This document shows, piece after piece, positions 36,519 to 47,171 of a DNA stretch of 64,000 bases. The position numbers and the translations under genes are program-made. The stretch's first letter is position 1. The number at the start of each line of letters is the position of its first letter. The stretch is taken from assembly GCA_003013855.2 (NCBI GenBank), contig PVNU02000868.1:1240001-1304000 (forward strand), given 5' to 3'. The notes under the pieces were generated by a model, which ran no database searches, was not told where the DNA came from, and saw only the letters and a program-made list of their open reading frames with translations. The DNA comes from Liriodendron chinense. Taxonomy: Eukaryota > Streptophyta > Magnoliopsida > Magnoliales > Magnoliaceae.

Positions 36519-36995
36519 CGCGGATTGCTTGGAGACCACGTCAGCAGGCATATCCCTGGTGACCCAGCTCTGTGGGGCCCACATGATGTATGTGTTTTAT
36601 CCACGCCGTCCATCTGTGTTGCCAGCTCATTTCATGTCGGGAATTAAAAAAATGAGGCAGATCCAAAGATTAAGTGGACTACACCACAGGAAACAGAGGG
36701 GATTGAATGCCTACCGTTGAAAACTTCTAAGGCCATGGGAATTTTGAATCAAGATGACATTTGTGTTTTCCCTTTATCAAGGTCTGTGTGACCTTATGAA
36801 CATGTTCGATGGCAAATAAACATCATGGTGGGCCCTAGGAAGGTTTCAACGGTGGGTGACCTGGTCCACTAGAGTTTTGGATCCATCTCATTTTTGGATT
36901 CCTGCCTAAAGTGGGCTGGAAAAATGGATGGACGGTGTGTATACAACATATGCATTACGGTGGGCCTCACGGATTGAGGTAACCAGATACAGTCC
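36519..36995. repeat. Inverted-repeat MITE
   Basis: The left end GCGGATTGCTTGG leads to GTGGGGCCCACATGATGTAT and CGCCGTCCATC. The right arm has GATGGACGGTGTG and TACGGTGGGCCTCACGG. Confidence 0.7.
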
Positions 36996-37534
36996 TAAGG
37001 ACACGTGCTTGGGGTGATGTATTGATCGGGTCTAGTGGATGGATGGCTTATCTTCTAAAGATTAAATCCATCATACAATCCTATCCGTTACTTTTATACA
37101 TTTCATGCTACCGCATACATAACCGTTAACTATTTTTGTTTTCCACCGTCAATTTAATGTCCCCAGATCAGATGGATAGGATTGTCTATTCGGAGTGGTT
37201 TTTTTATACATAAACCATCCATGCGAGGGCCCTAAATTTCGGTAGACCTGATTTGCACTTCACCCAGTCATATTTCCTGTGGAGATATGGCTCCACCGTA
37301 TCATCTCCCTTCTGAGAAATGCCATTACAGCGCACGTGTTGCTCTACTATGTAGACGTGTCAAACATGTGTATTGGTGGACCTTTGATCTGGTTGTCCAC
37401 TGATCTGATGTCGACCAAAGTAGAGCCATCTTGACATTGGAATTGCTCGTGCATGTCTTGGTCCACAAAATCAATGGTCATGATTACCTGCATGAAGTGC
37501 GATGCCAAAGTCCATGAAGCGCGTGCCAAGGTGC
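36996..37534. other. Non-coding block, partly private to copy C
   Basis: Up to about 37215 this matches 6200-6440 of copy A. 37217-38300 is an insertion relative to A, of which 37544-38114 is a defined element. I see no gene in the rest. Confidence 0.5.
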
Positions 37535-37543
37535 TGCTTTTCC

Positions 37544-38114
37544 GAGAGCGGATTAGGTGAGACCCCGGCCGCACCCTCTTAGATTTCTCACCTAAGAGGG
37601 TGCGGCCCTTATCGTGGGTTTACTGTGGGGCCCACATTGATGTATGTATTATGTATCCATGCCGTCCATCCGTTTTTTCCCATCATTTTAAGGCATTATA
37701 CCTAAAATTAAGCAGATCCAATTGTCAGGTGAACCATACCATGAGAAACAGTGGTGATTGCCCGTCCTACCATTAAAAACTTCTCAGGGCGCTCCTTAAT
37801 GTCTTATGTAGTTTTTATTTACCATCCAATCAGTGGATAAGGTTAAATGAGACCAGATTAAGGTAAAAAAAACAAATATCAGATTGATCCAAAACTCTTG
37901 TGTCCCATTAATGGTCAATCACCGCTGTTTCTTATGCTATAGTCCACTTGATAATTGGATATGCATGATATTTGGTTAATTACCTAAAATTATGTGTATA
38001 AACAGTTGGACGGTGTGGATACATAATATATACATTAAGGTGGGCCCCACGGTGAACCTATGTAAGGGCCGCACCGTCTTGTGTGAGTCCGGGATCGCAC
38101 CCAATCCGCTCCCT
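37544..38114. mobile_element. Mutator-like MITE with subterminal hairpin
   Basis: GAGAGCGGATTAGGTG and CACCCAATCCGCTCCCT are inverted ends. They are flanked by a perfect 9 bp TGCTTTTCC (37535-37543 and 38115-38123), a Mutator-type duplication length. Inside the left end a perfect 15 bp stem, GGCCGCACCCTCTTA paired with its complement (37567-37607), encloses an 11 nt loop. The remainder is the usual inverted arms with GTGGGGCCCACATTGATGTA and AAGGTGGGCCCCACGG. No transposase. Confidence 0.9.
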
Positions 38115-38123
38115 TGCTTTTCC

Positions 38124-38575
38124 ATTGTAAAAGAGGAATTATAATTACAAGTGTGCAAGTTGAAGCGAGATGGACGGAGGGCTTCGCAGTACGTGTGCGA
38201 ACGTGACAAAAGCGTGCCATATCCAGTACACTAATCAGCTGCTATCCACCATCAACATGCCCTGGACCGAAAGAAGGCTGGTCCACTCACCAGTGGGCCA
38301 CACTTACAGTTTAAACGTGAGCCATTGATCAAATTCTTTTAATTGGTTCTGTGAACATCAGGGGCCCACTTAATGAGCAGACCAGCATATGTTGGAAAAG
38401 AGAATCTACACTGTGGGATACCTGATGAGAGACTCGCAGGTATGCCATGTTCTGTGGCTTGAATGGTATATATTACTATTTTCATTTCTGACAAATGGAT
38501 CTCTAGAGCCCAGCATATGCATAATAATCACACACACTAAAAATCTTTAGCAGTGAATCGTTAGGAAGGGCCACA
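38124..38575. other. Non-coding DNA of copy C
   Basis: From about 38301 this is collinear with 6450-6640 of copy A. No gene is recognised. Confidence 0.5.
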
Positions 38576-38586
38576 CATGCCTTTTG

Positions 38587-39127
38587 GGACGCGGATATAG
38601 CTATTGACGGCTTTAGTGGCTATCTTGCTAATGAAGTGATGTTACCAAGTTATGTGGAACCCACCATGATGTATGTGTTGTATCCACACCGTCCATCCAT
38701 TTGGAGAGATCATTTTAGTCCAGGAGCCAGAAAATGAAGCAAATCCAAAGCTCAAGTGGACCCCACCACAGAAAACAGTGGGGACAGTGACGCCCACTGT
38801 TGAAACCTTTCAAGGGCCCACCATGATGATTATTTGATGAGTGTACTGGGTATGGTATGGATGAAGGGAAAACACAAATATCAGTTTGATCAAAAGCTTC
38901 TAGTGCCCCAAGAAGTTTTTAACTGGTAGGCGTTCAGTACCCACTATTTTATGCGGTGGGATCCAGTTAAGCTTTGAATCTACCTCAGGCTCATTGCTCT
39001 AAAATGATCTCTCCCAATGGATGGATGGTGTGAATACAGTACATACACCGTGGTCGGGCCCATAGAACTTGGTGGCATCACTTTCGTAGCAAGATAGCTA
39101 CCAAATCCTTAGTAGCTAATCCATCAT
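38587..39127. mobile_element. Mutator-like MITE, copy C-specific
   Basis: Inverted arms of about 60 bp contain GGCTATCTTGCTAATGAAGT on the left and ATGGCTATCTTGCT-type sequence on the other strand of the right end. Flanks CATGCCTTTTG (38576-38586) and CATGCATTTTG (39128-39138) form an 11 bp duplication with one difference. Copy A has a single CATGCATTTTG at 6643-6653, the empty site. Confidence 0.85.
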
Positions 39128-39251
39128 CATGCATTTTGCTCTACTTAAGTAATGTATATATATACTTTTTATGGTATGGCCTTCTTATATTTGATTGACT
39201 AAATTTATTGTCTTCTTTATATTACGGGAGTTTATATCTATTGGACAGGAT

Positions 39252-39971
39252 TAGGGCTGCACATTAGCCGGGTTAACCCGACCAACCCCCTGATCTGACC
39301 TGGTAGAAATCCAATCCGCCCCGACCCAACAAAGAAAAGGGTTCAATCCCGGGTAAATGTGGCTGGACCTGTTTTTAATCTAGATACAGTTTAGGATACA
39401 TGCCAAACCCGACCGACCCAACTCGTACCCCAACCTATGTATGCTCGACTCGTTCTGCCCGACTCGAGTCGCCCCAAGTTCAGTTAGAGTATTCTAAAAA
39501 ATAATAAAATAAAATAAAACCTTCGAGTTCGAGCATGCCCTCCTTTAGTGGAGATGACACAGCTTTAATGTGGAAAAGGATGACGAAGAAGCAAATGAAA
39601 AGGGTAAGTTAGAGAAATCTTCCATCTAAAATTTATAATATGTTTTGAAGTTAAAGAAACGATTAGCGGTGATATTGTGTAAAGAGAATACTATTTAATA
39701 CTATTAAAAATGAGTCAAATACTTCTGTTTTTAATATACAAAATTAAAAAGAATGTGAATAAGTAGAACTTAGACCTAACCAGACCCAACTCAACTCGAC
39801 CCAATTTAGCATATGGGGTTGGGTAGGGTTAGGGTTGACCCTTTTGCAAGTAGGGTAGGGTTAGGATTGAGTCAACCCAACTCGGACTGAAATCCAAACA
39901 TTTAAAATATGTTTAGGTTCGGTCCAGGATTGGGCCCAACCCGACCCTAATCCGACCCGTGTGCAAGCCTA
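39252..39971. mobile_element. Non-autonomous hAT element
   Basis: The ends are TAGGGCTGCACATTAGCC and GTGTGCAAGCCTA. Flanks GACAGGAT (39244-39251) and AATAGGAT (39972-39979) are an 8 bp duplication with two transitions. The subterminal regions are full of CCGACCCAACTC and GGGTTAGGGTTG-type repeats. Same family as the arms of 28433-33853, but in opposite orientation and uninterrupted. Confidence 0.88.
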
Positions 39972-40147
39972 AATAGGATGGATATCATAAAAATATCACA
40001 TAGGTTCCATAAATCTTTACTTCACCACTTCCTAAATTTTTTTCCCTACATATTAGGCTTTCAAAAGCATTTTCTAGGCTTTCCCATTGATAGAGGCATT
40101 GTATGGTGAACTCCCCGAGTTATGAGGAATTTTGCTTTAAAAATTTC

Positions 40148-40746
40148 TGTTGTTGCTGAATTTCAACAACGGGAGAGGTGAGAATAGTGATTGACCTCGC
40201 TGATGAAGAAGGACTCCGATCTTCTGATTCGAGATATGCAAAGATGAAACAATACCTAAAAGGTGGCCAAGAAGTGGCCGTTTGTCCTCCGATGCCTAAG
40301 TTAGACAGATCTTAGATGATTAAGAATCTATTCTCTCTTATGAGTACTGGTTTTTCTTATGTCCCTTGATAATGAGGAGGATGTCTCCATTTATAGACTT
40401 AGGTTGTAGGATTGCATTCTCTTTTCAAGACTGTAATCTTAGGGGAGAGAATCTCGGATCACTGTGATTCTCGGGCCGTTCCGTAGTTGTGGGAGATGTT
40501 TCCGTACTCTTCGACGATCTTTCAAATTTTCCGCCTACAATCTTGGGCCAAGCCTAAAAAATCGGTATTCATGGTTGCATAATTGAGGTCGTCTTAAAGT
40601 CGAGCTCGAGGTTAAAGAGTCTAACTTCATGCCAAGTCGGATTGTTCCGACCTGATGTCAGCTTCATGTTGGGTCGGAGTGTTCCGACCTATAGCTCGGT
40701 TGAGATATATCCGACCTGAGGCGCAAATCGTAATTTTTCTATAACA
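40148..40746 (-). repeat. Gypsy 3' LTR
   Basis: This 599 bp LTR aligns with the LTR at 53501-54076, differing by a few small indels (a 35 bp stretch near 40255-40310 is mostly missing from the other copy) and many substitutions. The TATA-like TATAAAT, on the minus strand, is at about 40389-40396. Confidence 0.93.
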
Positions 40747-41216
40747 AAGGCCCCTACTCTCGAGTCTAACTTATCTAGCTCAGGAGTAACTTGTTGAGGA
40801 AGATAAGCTGACCTGATTACCTTTAACTTTCAGCTGCGTTACCGCCGTCATTTTAGATGGGTGGGAAAATAGCATTTAATGCGCCGTTTAAAAAATCGAG
40901 GAGTTATCATTTGCCCGTACGATGTGGAGGCACTCAGTAGAGTCTTGATGAACGGGGCGTCACCACATGGCAGTACCTTGCGCTACTCTTTGTACGATCA
41001 AGTCAGAACTTGCCATGTGGTGTCCGCATTAATGCAGGGAAATCTTTTAAAATATAAAATCTCCGAACTAAGCCAAAATTCCGAAATTTTCATTTCCTCA
41101 GCTTCCAAACCTTCAGGCTCCTTGAGTATTTGAACTTTTGATCTCTTCTTCTTTTCTTCTTTGCCTTCCTAATCATCTTCGAACAACTCTTTACTTTCAT
41201 TTTCTACTTTTTAAAT

Positions 41217-43407
41217 ATGTCTGAATCTTCGGACTCTGATGCCATTCCCAAGGTGAGGTTCGAAGATCCAGAGTCGAACCCACCTTCGCCGGATTCTCTA
41301 GATATGAACTCCGGAGGGTCCAGATTTAGGACTAGAACAGCAGATCATGCTGATGACCCAAAATTAGAGCTTCCAGAACCATCCCCTAGGAGCACAACGG
41401 CACGTAAGGAGGTTTTTGAATTAGATAGCATAATTTCCCAGATTACCCAGGATGAGCTTGACGTACTTACGGAAACATATGAAATCCCTAATTCCATAGA
41501 CTTTAGGGTTCCTGAGCAGGGCGATAGACCGAGTCGACCTTGTCAAGGAGAAGTAGTAATCTCCTTGATGCATTTGGAAGCGGGGCTACAATTACCTCTT
41601 CATCCATTCGTACGTGAGGTCGTCAGTTTATTAAGTATGTCCCTTAGCCAGTTGCAACCTAACGCCTAAAGATGTATAGTCGGGTGTTATATTCTGTGGC
41701 AGAGGCTCAGTAACAAAGAGCTGACCTTGAATGTGCTGTTCTCGATGTATTCCTTCAAGTCTTTTGGGGGTCAAAGACTTTATTACTTTTCTTCGAACCC
41801 GAGTCAGAGTGGCTCATTGCTGACTGGCCTGCCATCCTCTACCAAAACTTGGAAAAGGAAGTGGTTATTTGCTTCGGAGAACTGGGAGTCTTCGTCGGAT
41901 GAGCCTCAGCCTTTGGAGTTCAAAGTCCGAGCCGATTTCACTCTACTAGGACTGACAACATTCCGACCTACCTATTCAACTCAAGTAATTGTCATCCTTG
42001 GCTTTTTTAGACCTTCTGATGATTGAATTTCTTTTAGTGCAGTTTTTGCGACCATCCAAGTAGCTCTCTCTGCCGCACAGGAGAGACAAGTCCGAGTTGA
42101 GAGGAGCTGCTCTGTTGTCGAGAGGGATTTTCGTCGCTTGATAACCCTCAATTCTGTTCGTGACTCAGGTCGATAATCTGAAAAGTAGCTCGCAAATGTT
42201 TCTTCTCAATTCTATTTACTTAACTGTCTGACGTATTTTTCTAGAACAGGCATGGCTCCAAAGGCAATCTCGAAGGTTTGTAAGATTCCTTCTCATGTCT
42301 TTTAATGTGGGCAAACTTCAGAGCCTCTGAAGAAGAGAACCGCTACATCCGAGCCTTCAAGACAGCAACGCCTTTCCTAGTCCTTTGTATGTGGGACTAG
42401 GGCAACCTGTTGATTCAAGCTCCCTTGTTAGGGTTGAGCCGTTAGCGTCACGACCTCTGGTTGTCGAGATACCAGAGACTTCTGAGGCACGGGCTGAACC
42501 GATGGCGGTGGAACGTCCTGCGACTCGCCCCAGCTCGTCGGGGGCCTCGCCACCCTAACGGGCTCGTGGTTCTGCCAGAGTTGCTCCTTCTTCAAGCGAG
42601 GAGTGGGTTATCATGCCTCCAATTACGAAGAAGTTCTCGACCTGGGTCGATGGCATCGCCTCATATGCTCGAGTTAACAGCTGCATCCCGGAGAATCTAT
42701 CCTCGCTGGCTGCCTCCGATCCCGACCAGTTGATCGGAGTTGCAATAGAGGGCAACCTTATGGTGAGTTATCTCTCCTTATTCTCCACGAATCTTTCTGT
42801 GATTATATTGCTGACGGTTTCTATATTTCTTTCAAGGACTCGGCCCTGTTGATCATGGTCCGTCAGGCTATGGATGAACAGACTTATCAGATGAAGGAGA
42901 CACTCACTGCAAGCGTCTTCGTGGAAGAAGAAGACCGAGGCTGTGAGGTCGGACCTCAAGAAGGCTCAGTCTAAGCTTAAAGTCGCACTGTCCGACCTAG
43001 AGGTCTTGTAGGCCCCAGCTCAATCTTTTGAAGATGCTCTGAAGGAAGCTTCAGCTAAAGTTCAATCTGCCGAGAACAAGGTGGAATCTCTTGAGGCCGC
43101 ATTGAAGACTGCTGAAGAGGAGAAAGGGAACTTAGCTAGGCTCCTGCAAGGGATTCAGACAAAGTCCCAAGCTGAGGTCAACGGGTTGAAGGCTAAGCTC
43201 GAAAGAGTGAATGTAGTTTAGAAAGAGTTGTATAATTACGGCTTTCAAGACTATAGGAACTTGGTCTAAAAGCATTTTCCCAGTCTCGACCTTACTCCTG
43301 TTAATGAAGATAAGGTCGCCGAGGCAGAAGCTGCTCTAGCTGAGGCTCAGGTCGGAGGGACTGAGGTCTGCCCATTAAACGTTGTTGCTACTACTAAGGT
43401 GGCCTAG
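41217..43407 (+). pseudogene. Antisense ORF of the TAT-type gypsy element
   Basis: The start ATG at 41217 gives MSESSDSDAIPKV and an acidic Ser-rich N-terminus. The stretch LQLPLHPFVREVVSLLSMS, then (after TAA 41667-41669, probably a former TGG) IVGCYILW and LLTGLPSSTKTWKRKW, resembles the plant putative gypsy-type transposon domain (Pfam Transposase_28). GT...AG boundaries near 42170-42246 suggest an intron. The C-terminal part (about 42990-43400) is Ala/Glu/Lys-rich and would form a coiled coil, ending at TAG 43405-43407. Several further stops break it. Proteins of this type are encoded antisense to pol in TAT elements; their role is unknown. The family match is from memory of conserved blocks, not a search. 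Confidence 0.7.
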
Positions 43408-43981
43408 GATTGAAGGGATATTTTTCTTTTTTTTCTTTTTTTTTTTATATCCCTTAAGGGATTTTATGAATATTTTTAAGCCCTTCTGAGGCGTTTAAAG
43501 TAGATAAATTTTTTGAGCCCTTTCGAGGCTTTTCATTTTCACCACCTGTGCATTTAATTTATGCTTTTGTGATTGCTATGGTATTTATTTTATTCCATAC
43601 CTAAACAACTGAGATTTGTCAAAGTAGTTGGAATAGGTTGGTTTTGTAGCTTGTAGCTATGTCGACCAAGTCGATATCACGCTTTCTGTCGTTTCCGACC
43701 TTAAGCTCGAGTCAAGCTTTAGACCATTAGTGGCCATGCTTGTCTTATATAGCATGGTAAATCCGATCTTACAATCTTCCGATCGAACTCAGACTTCCTT
43801 TGTTAATTTTTAATTATGATATTCGATGTGTCAAACTTAGTCCATAAATATGTTTGACTTCAAGAAAATTCTATCTTTATTGAAAGCGTTCTGTTGTACA
43901 GACTTTCACCTTATTCATGTATCTGACCTACTTATGGATAATAAACCTTGAGCTACTCAGCATTCCACGAATGAGGGAGAG
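43408..43981. other. Gypsy untranslated region between antisense ORF and integrase
   Basis: AT-rich, with T runs near 43420-43450. No domain is visible on either strand. The integrase C-terminus may continue a little way past the hAT on the minus strand. Confidence 0.45.
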
Positions 43982-44481
43982 TAGGGCTGTAAATGGGTCA
44001 GCGGACCTGATGGGGTACCCGGACCCAACCCATTTAGACCCGACCCAGACTCGACCCATTTGTTAAATGGTACGGGTCTAGGTCCAAGAACAGACCCAGT
44101 TGTTAAACGAGTCTGAGTTTGGTTTCCTTTATATTAGGCCTAACCCGACTTGACCCGAACCCATTTAGTAAGTGGGTGGGTTTGGTCTATGTTTCAAGGG
44201 ACCCGTCCAGACCCAGTTTTAAGCCTTGTAAAATGCTTGCATACTTGATCCAGACCCGAACCCATTAGACTCGGCCCATTTATAAATGGGTCTGGGTGGA
44301 TCTCCCTCTACCAGACCCGGACCCATTTATAAATAGGTTTGATGGGTTGACTCAGACCCGACCCGGACCCGCCCATTTAGTAAAAGGGTCTGGGTTTAAA
44401 ATTTAGACCCATACCTGTTTAGTAAATGGGTGGGTCTGGTTTTGGCTAAACCCGCCCCGAACCCGACCATTTACAGCCCTA
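43982..44481. mobile_element. hAT MITE in gypsy integrase
   Basis: The 500 bp element has ends TAGGGCTGTAAATGGG and CATTTACAGCCCTA and a perfect 8 bp duplication AGGGAGAG (43974-43981 and 44482-44489). The interior consists of GACCCGACCC and AAATGGGTCTGGGT-type repeats. It interrupts the C-terminal part of the gypsy integrase. Confidence 0.95.
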
Positions 44482-44489
44482 AGGGAGAG

Positions 44490-45777
44490 GTTGGCCTTTC
44501 ATATCTTCGAGCCAATAAGTGACGGGGTGAAACGAGCCGAGTATTTTGTACGGTCCTTCCCAATTGGGGCTAAAAGCTCCCGCTTTTTCCTTGATTTCTT
44601 TACTGACCTTTCGAAAGACGAAGTCGCCTACTCTGAATCATCGTTTCCTCACTCGTGAGTTGTAATATTGCTGAACTCTGTCTTGATATGCTGCTATTTG
44701 CATTTGAAAAGTTTCTCTTATTTCGTCAAGCAGGTCGAGATTCATTCGTAACTGACTTTCATTCTGATCGGGCTAATGACAACCTGTCCGGTTGGTAGGC
44801 ATACCGACCTCAATTGAAATTACGGCCTCAGCTCCAAAAGCTAAGGAGGAGGGTGTCTCTCCGGTAGTGGACTGATCTGTGGTTCTGTAAGCCCAGAGTA
44901 CTTCGGGGAGTTCTTCCACCCATGCTCCCCTCCTTTCATCGAGCTTTGTTTTGAGATGGTTCTTGATGATTTTATTGACAGCCTCGACTTAACCATTAGC
45001 TTGAGGGTGATGAGGAGATGAATATACGTTTTTTATGCCTAAATTTTTACAAAACTTTCAAAATTTCGCGTTGTCGAACTAACGCCCATTATCAGAGACT
45101 ATAGTATTTCGAATCTCAAACCGGCATATAATCGATTTTCAAATGAAATCCGTAGTTTTCCTTTCGATGATCGTCGCAAGTGGTTCTACCTCGGCCCACT
45201 TTGTGAAGTAATCAACGGCGACAATCGCGTATTTCACTTGTCTTTTGCCTGTTGCGAGGGGACCAATGATTTCAACTCCCCATTGGGTGAATGGCCATGG
45301 TTCAGACATGGGAGTGAGCTCTTTTGGTGGCAGGTGAGGAAGTGGAGAGAATCGCTGGCATTTGTCTCACTTTTTGACCATTTTCCGAGCGTCATGCTGG
45401 ATGGTGGGCCAGTAATATCCTTGACAGATTACCTTTTGCGCAAGTGCTCTGCTTCTGGAGTGATTTCCATAACTTTCGAAATGGATTTCTCGAAGGACAT
45501 AGTCGGCCTCCTTGGGTCCTACATAACGTACGCAAGGGAGGGAAAACCCTTTTTTGTAAAGGATTTCGTCGATCAACGTATAACGAGCTGACCTGTAACG
45601 GCTTTTTTGCGCTTCTCTTTTGTCTTTGGGCAGCTCACCATTTTTCAAAAAATGAATGATGGGATCCATCCAGCTCGGGTTAGCTGACACTAGGCATACT
45701 TCGCTTGGCTCTTCTTGGGCTATGCTTCGATAGGGGAGGAATTCGATGTGGATCGTTTTGCTGAGCTCATCATCCAC
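44490..45777 (-). pseudogene. int: Gypsy integrase region
   Basis: Reading down from 45777, the N-terminal zinc-binding region shows H...GNH. The expected KKCDKCQ has a stop in place of the first Cys (TGA at 45367-45369), which would destroy the HHCC finger. The core follows with VDYFTKW near 45205 (first Asp), VSDNG near 45095 (second Asp) and PQANG.VEA near 44990 (Glu), so the DDE triad is still present. A C-terminal PNWEGPYK block lies near 44560. At least four stops interrupt it and the hAT at 43982 cuts the end. Confidence 0.9.
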
Positions 45778-45859
45778 TGCCGATTCTAACTTTGCCAGTG
45801 AGTCTGCATTGGTATTTAGAGTTCTCGGGACCTAAATGACCTTATAATAATCAAAGCGT

Positions 45860-46279
45860 GATGGTAATTCTTGGGCTTTTGCTAAATATGTGCTCATTTT
45901 CCTTCCTTTTACTTAATATTTAGTGGTCACCTGCCCGACCATTAATTGCGAATCACTGTGCACCTTTACTTCTTGGATTCCTATCTCAGAAGTGAGGCAT
46001 AGTCTAGCTAGAAGAGCTTTGTATTCAGCTTCATGATTCGGGGCTCAGAAGTTGTACCTTAGTGCATATTGAACTTTCACCCCGTCTGGAGAAGTTAAGA
46101 TAAGGCCAGCCCCGCTGTTTTTGTGAATTGGACGACCCGTCAACATATAGGGACCATGCGGATGCTGATAAATCATGTTCCGAAGGCCCTGTCAACTTCT
46201 TTTCTTCAGAAGATCGACTCGATTCGTGATCATGCTGGTCGCTTGAGGGGTTGGTGAATTCGACAATGAAATTGGCCAC
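45860..46279 (-). pseudogene. Second RNase H-like domain of gypsy element
   Basis: MANFIVEF, a Ser/Glu-rich linker and WSLYVDGSSN match the extra RNase H domain typical of TAT-type gypsy elements. The catalytic Asp in YVDGSSN is present. The frame breaks after the GSS block. The remaining part can be followed by eye to about 45860 with changes of frame. Confidence 0.7.
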
Positions 46280-46711
46280 GACTTGACCTTTGATAGTAGT
46301 ACGAGGTCGGAATTATATGTCGAACTCACCGAGCTCAACAGCCCATTTGACGAGCCGACCAAAATTTTTTGGCTTCTGCAATACTTGTCGTAGCGGTCGA
46401 TCTGACAACACAGCTATTAGGTGTGCCTAGAAATAGGGTCTCAATCGCGTAGCTGTCATGATTAGTGCTAGGGCTAGTTTCTCGATGTCTGGATATCGTG
46501 TTTCTGCATCCAGCAGGGCTTTGCTAACGTAGTAAACGGGTCTCTGCGTCCCTTTGTAGTCTCGGACCAGAGCCGAGCTGACTGCTGCTGGTGAGACCGC
46601 CAAGTACAAAAGTAATTCTTCCCCTTGCAATGGTTTGGACAACAAGGGTGGAGATCCGAGATAGGCTTTCAACTTGAGGAAGGCCTGCTCGCACTCTGAC
46701 GCCCAAGTCAT
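46280..46711 (-). pseudogene. rh: Gypsy RT thumb and first RNase H domain
   Basis: The block CEQAFLKLKAYLGSPPLLSK, followed by LLLYLAVSPAAVSSALVRD, RPVYYVSKALLDAETRYPDI and EKLALAL, is the conserved TAT/gypsy RNase H region. A stop (TAG, minus strand, at 46427-46429) interrupts it, after which AVLSDRPLRQVLQKP can be followed. Confidence 0.9.
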
Positions 46712-46845
46712 TTCCTTGCATTTGCTTAATTACTTGAAGAATGGGATACACCGATTAGTGGCCCTTGAGACAAACATGTTGAGGGCCATGATTCTCCTCA
46801 TGAGGCATTGGACTTCTTTTACAGTAGTGGGAGAGCTCATGTCGA

Positions 46846-47171
46846 TCAACGCTTGATCTTCTCCAGATTAACTTCTATCCCTCTTTGATTTACCATGAAC
46901 CCGAGAAACTTTCCCGAGCTTACTCCAAAGGCACATTTGATGGGGTTGAATTTCATTTGGTGCTTTTTCAAAATACCAAACATGGTGCCGAGGTCTTCAA
47001 CATGGTTTTCTAACCTTAGGCTCTTAATAAGCATGCCATCCACGTAAACCTCCATAGTTTTGCCAATCTGTTCGGTAAACATTTTATTGACCAAACTTTG
47101 GTAGGTTGCCCTTGTGTTTTTGAGTCTGAAGGGCATCACCTTATAGAAGTACAGACCTCGGTCCATGATGA
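46846..47171 (-). pseudogene. rt: Gypsy reverse transcriptase, C-terminal part
   Basis: This resumes with MDRGLYFYKVMPFRLKNTRA directly after the LTR block. The catalytic box reads Y-V-D-G-M instead of Y-V-D-D-M: Asp at 47038-47040 is followed by Gly (GGC, 47035-47037). Loss of the second Asp should abolish polymerase activity. FLGFMVNQRGIEVNLEKI follows, the conserved end of the gypsy RT. It belongs with 50561-50850. Confidence 0.93.

Noticed and set aside
42461..42959. Short ORFs on both strands as separate genes
   Set aside because: They lie in the decayed antisense ORF of the gypsy element and have no support of their own.
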